Assembly: GCA_964367945.1 (NCBI GenBank)
Contig: CAYIZZ010000020.1
Span: forward strand, 1 to 23,944
Direction of reading: 5' to 3'
Source: JAAYCI01 sp964367945
GTDB taxonomy: Bacteria > Bacillota > Clostridia > Oscillospirales > Ruminococcaceae
DNA length: 23,944 bases
Part shown: piece by piece, positions 21,110-23,944 of the stretch
Numbering within the stretch: the first letter of the stretch is position 1
Layout: each line of letters begins with the position of its first letter
Made by a program: the position numbers and the translations under genes
The notes under the pieces: model-generated
Database searches by the model: none
Told to the model about the DNA's origin: nothing
What the model saw: the letters and a program-made list of their open reading frames with translations, nothing else

Positions 21110-22498
21110 TTAAAAATCCACCTCTTGTAGGCGAATAAGAGCCTCTATATACACTTTCAGCGCCAGCATAAACTGCGGTAAATACGCGCCTTCATTTGCA
21201 GCATGCTCACTTCCAACAAAGCTTGGTCTTTCTGCATCCATATCGGCCGGGCCATAGCTGACAGCGTTGGGGAAATGCCGTGCATATGTACCGCCGCCCA
21301 TGGTAAAGGGTGCTATATCCTTGCCGCTGACATCTTTATGTGCAGAAAGCAGCGCCTCGATGGCCGGGCTTTCTGGACTGATATAAAACGGTTTCGAGTC
21401 TGACACTTGGGTGTAGTCGGCACCGTATTTTTTGGAAAATTCTGTCAATGTTTTTGTGATATCTTCGCCTGTAGTGGCTGTAGGATATCGTATATTAACC
21501 TTTTGATGAAGCGCACCATCTTTTAGCCTAATCACACCACCGATGCATGTAAGTGGGGTGAAACCTTCGCTGACACATCCTATTCCAACAGCTTCACCGG
21601 CAGTGTCTTTATGCACTTCACAAAGCATATCAAGGGCAGTTTTTTCATCACCTGTGCATATATTTTTCTCTAAAAGATAGCTCACCAAAAGGCCTATGGC
21701 ATTTATTGTGCCTTTGGGTTTCGAGGCATGTCCGCTGATACCTGTTGCGTCCAGCCTCACCAGCCCATCACCCATGTCGGTAGCTTTAATGTTATTTGTT
21801 CCGGAAAGCTCTGCCACAGTGGCTTTCACCACACACATCGCCTTGTCGGGAATAACATTGGTAAAATCCCCTGCAGAAAACTCTACTATACGGCCACCAC
21901 TGCCCACAGGCACGGAAAATGTGCCGTCATAAAGGCCTTTTTCACCGTTGCACACCGAAAACTCCGCATCAGGTGAAAAACAAAACAGCGGCGCAGGCTG
22001 ATTTTCAAGGTAGTAATCAACATCCATCATGCCTGTTTCTTCGTTGCAACCAAAAAGCACACGCAAACCATATCTAAGAGGTACATTAGCTTCTTTTAAG
22101 AATTTCGCGGCATATAAGCACAAAATACCGGGGCCCTTATCATCGGCCACGCCGCGTGCAATTATCCAGCCGTCTTTGTTCCTCAACACCAGCGGGTCTG
22201 CGTCCCAGCCATCGCCCTCGGGCACAATATCCACATGTGTGATGGTGGCAAGGTATCCACTTTCTTTTCCGGGCAGTTCTGCCCAGCCGACATGACCTTC
22301 ACCGTCGTTTGTTGCCATGCCCATATCTTTTGCAATGCCCAGCACGACATCCAATGCTTCTTTTGGGCCTTTGCCGTAAGGTGCACCGGGGGCCGGCTCG
22401 CCTTGTATGCTGCGCACTGCCACTGACGCGGCAATATCACGCACGATATTATCTTCGTTTTCTTTTATGAACTTGTCTATTTTATCGTTCCACTGCAT
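21110..22498 (-). CDS. pepV: M20-family dipeptidase (PepV-like)
   Basis: This 462-aa cytosolic protein matches the PepV / Xaa-His dipeptidase group of zinc metallopeptidases, which cleave dipeptides (and beta-Ala peptides). Two-metal ligands are visible: His88 in THVDIVPEGDGW, the bridging Asp in VADDKGP (119-120), catalytic Glu and ligand in NEETG (153-154), Asp177 in SPDAEFSVCNGEKG, and the final His in GSEHAANEG. The ATG at 22498 is preferred over the upstream ATG at 22537, because family members begin M.W and GGGGGAT lies about 8 nt before it. It is upstream of pgk on the same strand, with its own promoter. Confidence 0.9.
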   Translation of the reverse strand: MQWNDKIDKFIKENEDNIVRDIAASVAVRSIQGEPAPGAPYGKGPKEALDVVLGIAKDMGMATNDGEGHVGWAELPGKESGYLATITHVDIVPEGDGWDADPLVLRNKDGWIIARGVADDKGPGILCLYAAKFLKEANVPLRYGLRVLFGCNEETGMMDVDYYLENQPAPLFCFSPDAEFSVCNGEKGLYDGTFSVPVGSGGRIVEFSAGDFTNVIPDKAMCVVKATVAELSGTNNIKATDMGDGLVRLDATGISGHASKPKGTINAIGLLVSYLLEKNICTGDEKTALDMLCEVHKDTAGEAVGIGCVSEGFTPLTCIGGVIRLKDGALHQKVNIRYPTATTGEDITKTLTEFSKKYGADYTQVSDSKPFYISPESPAIEALLSAHKDVSGKDIAPFTMGGGTYARHFPNAVSYGPADMDAERPSFVGSEHAANEGAYLPQFMLALKVYIEALIRLQEVDF

Positions 22499-22630
22499 TA
22501 CCACAATCCCCCATTTATATCTATAAAAATGAATCACACCAAATAAAGCCGAGCCTAAATTTTACATATAGTTTATCAGGTACTTCACAGGACATTTTGC
22601 CACTTGATGTCATATATTCCATTGTCAGTT

Positions 22631-22660
22631 ATTATATCATAGAATCCACCCCCTAGGCAA
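22631..22660 (-). promoter_or_regulatory. Candidate promoter of the pepV-like gene
   Basis: On the minus strand TTGCCT (22660-22655), an 18-bp spacer and a perfect TATAAT (22636-22631). It would give a leader of about 125 nt, in which I see no clear regulatory fold. Confidence 0.5.
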
Positions 22661-22692
22661 TTTTATAAAAAGGCGTTGTGATTTTTTCGTCA

Positions 22693-22708
22693 TGAAAACT
22701 AGTTTTCA
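22693..22708. promoter_or_regulatory. 16-bp perfect palindrome between divergent genes
   Basis: TGAAAACTAGTTTTCA reads the same on both strands and lies between the divergent promoters of the peptidase and the 3D-domain gene, a good place for an operator of either. Confidence 0.45.
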
Positions 22709-22759
22709 CATATTTTTATCTGTGTTCTTGCCATAATTCACAAAAGAAGTCAATGCTTG

Positions 22760-22798
22760 TTGTCTCAAAACAGAAACTGGATTATACTTTAAAAGTAT
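22760..22798 (+). promoter_or_regulatory. Promoter of the 3D-domain gene with overlapping palindrome
   Basis: TTGTCT (22760-22765), a 17-bp spacer and TATACT (22783-22788). The palindrome ATACTTT-A-AAAGTAT (22784-22798) overlaps the -10 and start site, as a repressor site would. Confidence 0.6.
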
Positions 22799-22830
22799 AT
22801 AATTATTTAAAAACAGATGGGAGGAACTAT

Positions 22831-23637
22831 ATGCAGCGATGGTATTTTAGCGAGTTTGTGGCCAAAGCCGGCATTTATTTGATTGCCTCCACTATGTTTA
22901 TTGTGTTTTTGCTTTTTTTACAAGGAGCACGAGCGGAGGAAGCGACCGCAGCTACATCTGAAAACATATCTGCGTCGTCTGCTGTGCAAAGTGTGCCTGA
23001 TGTCGAGTCATCAGTGGTATTATCTACACCCCCTGCTTCTTCCAACATTGATACTTCTTTGGCTGACATGCCCGAAAGTGCTTCATTTGCCCAGCCGGAC
23101 CAAGCAGATGCAAGCGCTGAGCCCACCGCCGAAGAGGCATCTCGCTCACTTATAGAAAAGCCTGATTTCACTTTAGCCGCGGCCAACTTGCCCGAGGTTG
23201 ATTTACCCGACGAGTGGGAACCTTTTAATGATATGGCAAATGGCACAACAGTGGCAATGTATACGCCAAACTCCGATGTTATTGCTGCCGAAGTGGAGCG
23301 CTTGGCCGCCATGGGGTTCACTGTTCCGTCCGATAACCCTGAATTTGTTGGCAGTTATCACACCACTTCATACTGCGCCGAGGTATACCCGCACATATGT
23401 GGCGGAAACGGTGTTACTGCATCGGGCACTGTGCCCACACCCGGGCTTTCTGTTGCTGCTGATTGGAGCGTGCTACCTTCAGGCACGTGGATTTACATCG
23501 AAGATGTAGGCATACGCAGGGTAGAGGATACCGGAAGTGCCATCAAGGAAAAACGACTTGATGTGGTGCTGGACACTCATGCAAATGCTTTGGCATGGAA
23601 CGGGTTTGGCTCTCACAATGTGTGGGTCCTTTCCTAA
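22831..23637 (+). CDS. Exported 3D-domain cell-wall protein
   Basis: The start is the ATG at 22831 after GGGAGG; a longer open frame upstream lacks a ribosome binding site. The 268-aa product has a long signal peptide (hydrophobic core about 13-30, likely cleavage after ARA at 35), an acidic Ser/Ala-rich linker (36-165) and a C-terminal 3D domain (about 174-268): the opening GSYHTTSYC, then TASGTVPTPGLSVAADWSVL, GTWIYIEDVG, VEDTGSAIK and LDVVLDTHANAL. The three Asp that name the fold are about 233, 244 and 248. Such double-psi beta-barrels are related to the MltA lytic transglycosylase core and to YabE/YocH-type wall enzymes, so a peptidoglycan-cleaving role is likely. No LysM or SH3 binding domain is seen. 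Confidence 0.88.
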   Translation: MQRWYFSEFVAKAGIYLIASTMFIVFLLFLQGARAEEATAATSENISASSAVQSVPDVESSVVLSTPPASSNIDTSLADMPESASFAQPDQADASAEPTAEEASRSLIEKPDFTLAAANLPEVDLPDEWEPFNDMANGTTVAMYTPNSDVIAAEVERLAAMGFTVPSDNPEFVGSYHTTSYCAEVYPHICGGNGVTASGTVPTPGLSVAADWSVLPSGTWIYIEDVGIRRVEDTGSAIKEKRLDVVLDTHANALAWNGFGSHNVWVLS

Positions 23638-23653
23638 GGCATATACAAAACAC

Positions 23654-23685
23654 AAAACCCGATGCGATTACCGCATCGGGTTTTT
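23654..23685 (+). terminator. Strong intrinsic terminator after the 3D-domain gene
   Basis: AAAACCCGATGCG (23654-23666) pairs perfectly with CGCATCGGGTTTT (23672-23684) around loop ATTAC, and the T-run closes it. Confidence 0.92.
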
Positions 23686-23725
23686 ACGTGTAGGAAAGTT
23701 TATTTGAATTCGGCCTCAGGCGCAT

Positions 23726-23789
23726 CGCATATTGTTTATATGCAACCGAGCAAGCATTTTGCTGATGACGCCGAAAGAGGTGTGTTACC
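23726..23789. repeat. 64-nt direct repeat, copy 1
   Basis: This segment recurs at 23852-23915 with one difference. It starts with a hairpin (GCATAT, TGTTT, ATATGC) and contains AGCAA/TTGCT. An open frame runs through both copies, but with no ribosome binding site I treat it as non-coding. It fills part of a 307-bp gene-free end of the window. Confidence 0.8.
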
Positions 23790-23851
23790 ATGTCAAAGTC
23801 TCAGGCGCAGGGAATGTGCCTATTTCAAGGAATCAAAAAATGTTGCAAGGG

Positions 23852-23915
23852 CGCATATTGTTTATATGCAACCGAGCAAGCATTTTGCTGATGACGCCGA
23901 AAGAGGTGCGTTACC
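23852..23915. repeat. 64-nt direct repeat, copy 2
   Basis: It matches copy 1 at 63 of 64 positions, offset by 126 bp (GCG in place of GTG near its 3' end). The spacer is unrelated, except that CTCAGGCGCA (23715-23724) recurs at 23800-23809. The window ends shortly after, so more copies may follow. Confidence 0.8.
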
Positions 23916-23944
23916 TGCAGCCTGAGGGTTATTCCCAGAGACCT

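Noticed and set aside
23726..23915. CRISPR array
   Set aside because: There are only two 64-nt units with a 62-nt spacer and no cas genes; repeat length and number do not fit.
23662..23925. Protein-coding gene across the end repeats
   Set aside because: It starts inside the terminator region without a ribosome binding site, and the open frame is explained by the repeated segment.

Overview
The window looks like part of a chromosome from a Gram-positive, low-to-moderate GC Firmicute, most likely a Clostridia / Oscillospiraceae-type gut anaerobe. Supporting signs are strong AAGGAG-type ribosome binding sites on nearly every gene, several GTG starts, lipobox-bearing lipoproteins, 3D-domain and PepV-type proteins, a small alarmone synthetase, a DUF1292 protein and a TSCPD protein. 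This placement is inference; there is no rRNA or other taxonomic marker. Stop codons are almost all TAA or TAG.

Layout. 1-837: 3' part of a surface membrane protein with a Lys/Ala-rich cytoplasmic tail. 906-1602 (-): a two-gene operon of a TSCPD protein and a MarR-type regulator, with a palindrome upstream. 1720-6587 (-): signalling pair, a REC-HD-GYP c-di-GMP phosphodiesterase followed by a large PAS-PAS-GAF hybrid histidine kinase interrupted by one in-frame TGA. 6859-7623 (-): DeoR-family regulator with a near-consensus promoter. 7947-10699 (+): a tandem zinc-ribbon protein, a HAD-IB phosphatase, cytidine deaminase and a BMP-like nucleoside-binding lipoprotein; the last has its own promoter inside a large inverted repeat. 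10890-11830: small coiled-coil protein and a convergent aromatic-acid-exporter-type membrane protein. 11976-12180: a structured RNA candidate (possibly 6S RNA). 12227-12568 (-): DUF1292 protein. 12742-16102 (+): cyclophilin lipoprotein, cardiolipin synthase and RelQ/YjbM-type (p)ppGpp synthetase. 16171-22498 (-): serine acetyltransferase behind a leader-peptide attenuator, then the lower-glycolysis genes gpmI, tpiA and pgk (transcribed pgk to tpiA to gpmI), then a PepV-like dipeptidase. 22831-23637 (+): exported 3D-domain protein, followed by a strong terminator and two copies of a 64-nt direct repeat.

How it fits together. The HD-GYP and kinase genes are probably one signalling operon. Cytidine deaminase beside a BMP-like lipoprotein suggests pyrimidine nucleoside salvage. 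The glycolytic cluster lacks gap and eno locally.

Best candidate for something new: upstream of cysE an 18-codon reading frame with tandem Cys codons overlaps three mutually exclusive complementary segments that end in an intrinsic terminator. This is the layout of a cysteine-sensing transcription attenuator in front of the gene for the first committed step of cysteine synthesis. Also notable are a 160-bp MITE-like insertion with TATT target duplication right after the pgk stop codon, the nonsense-interrupted kinase, and the structured RNA.
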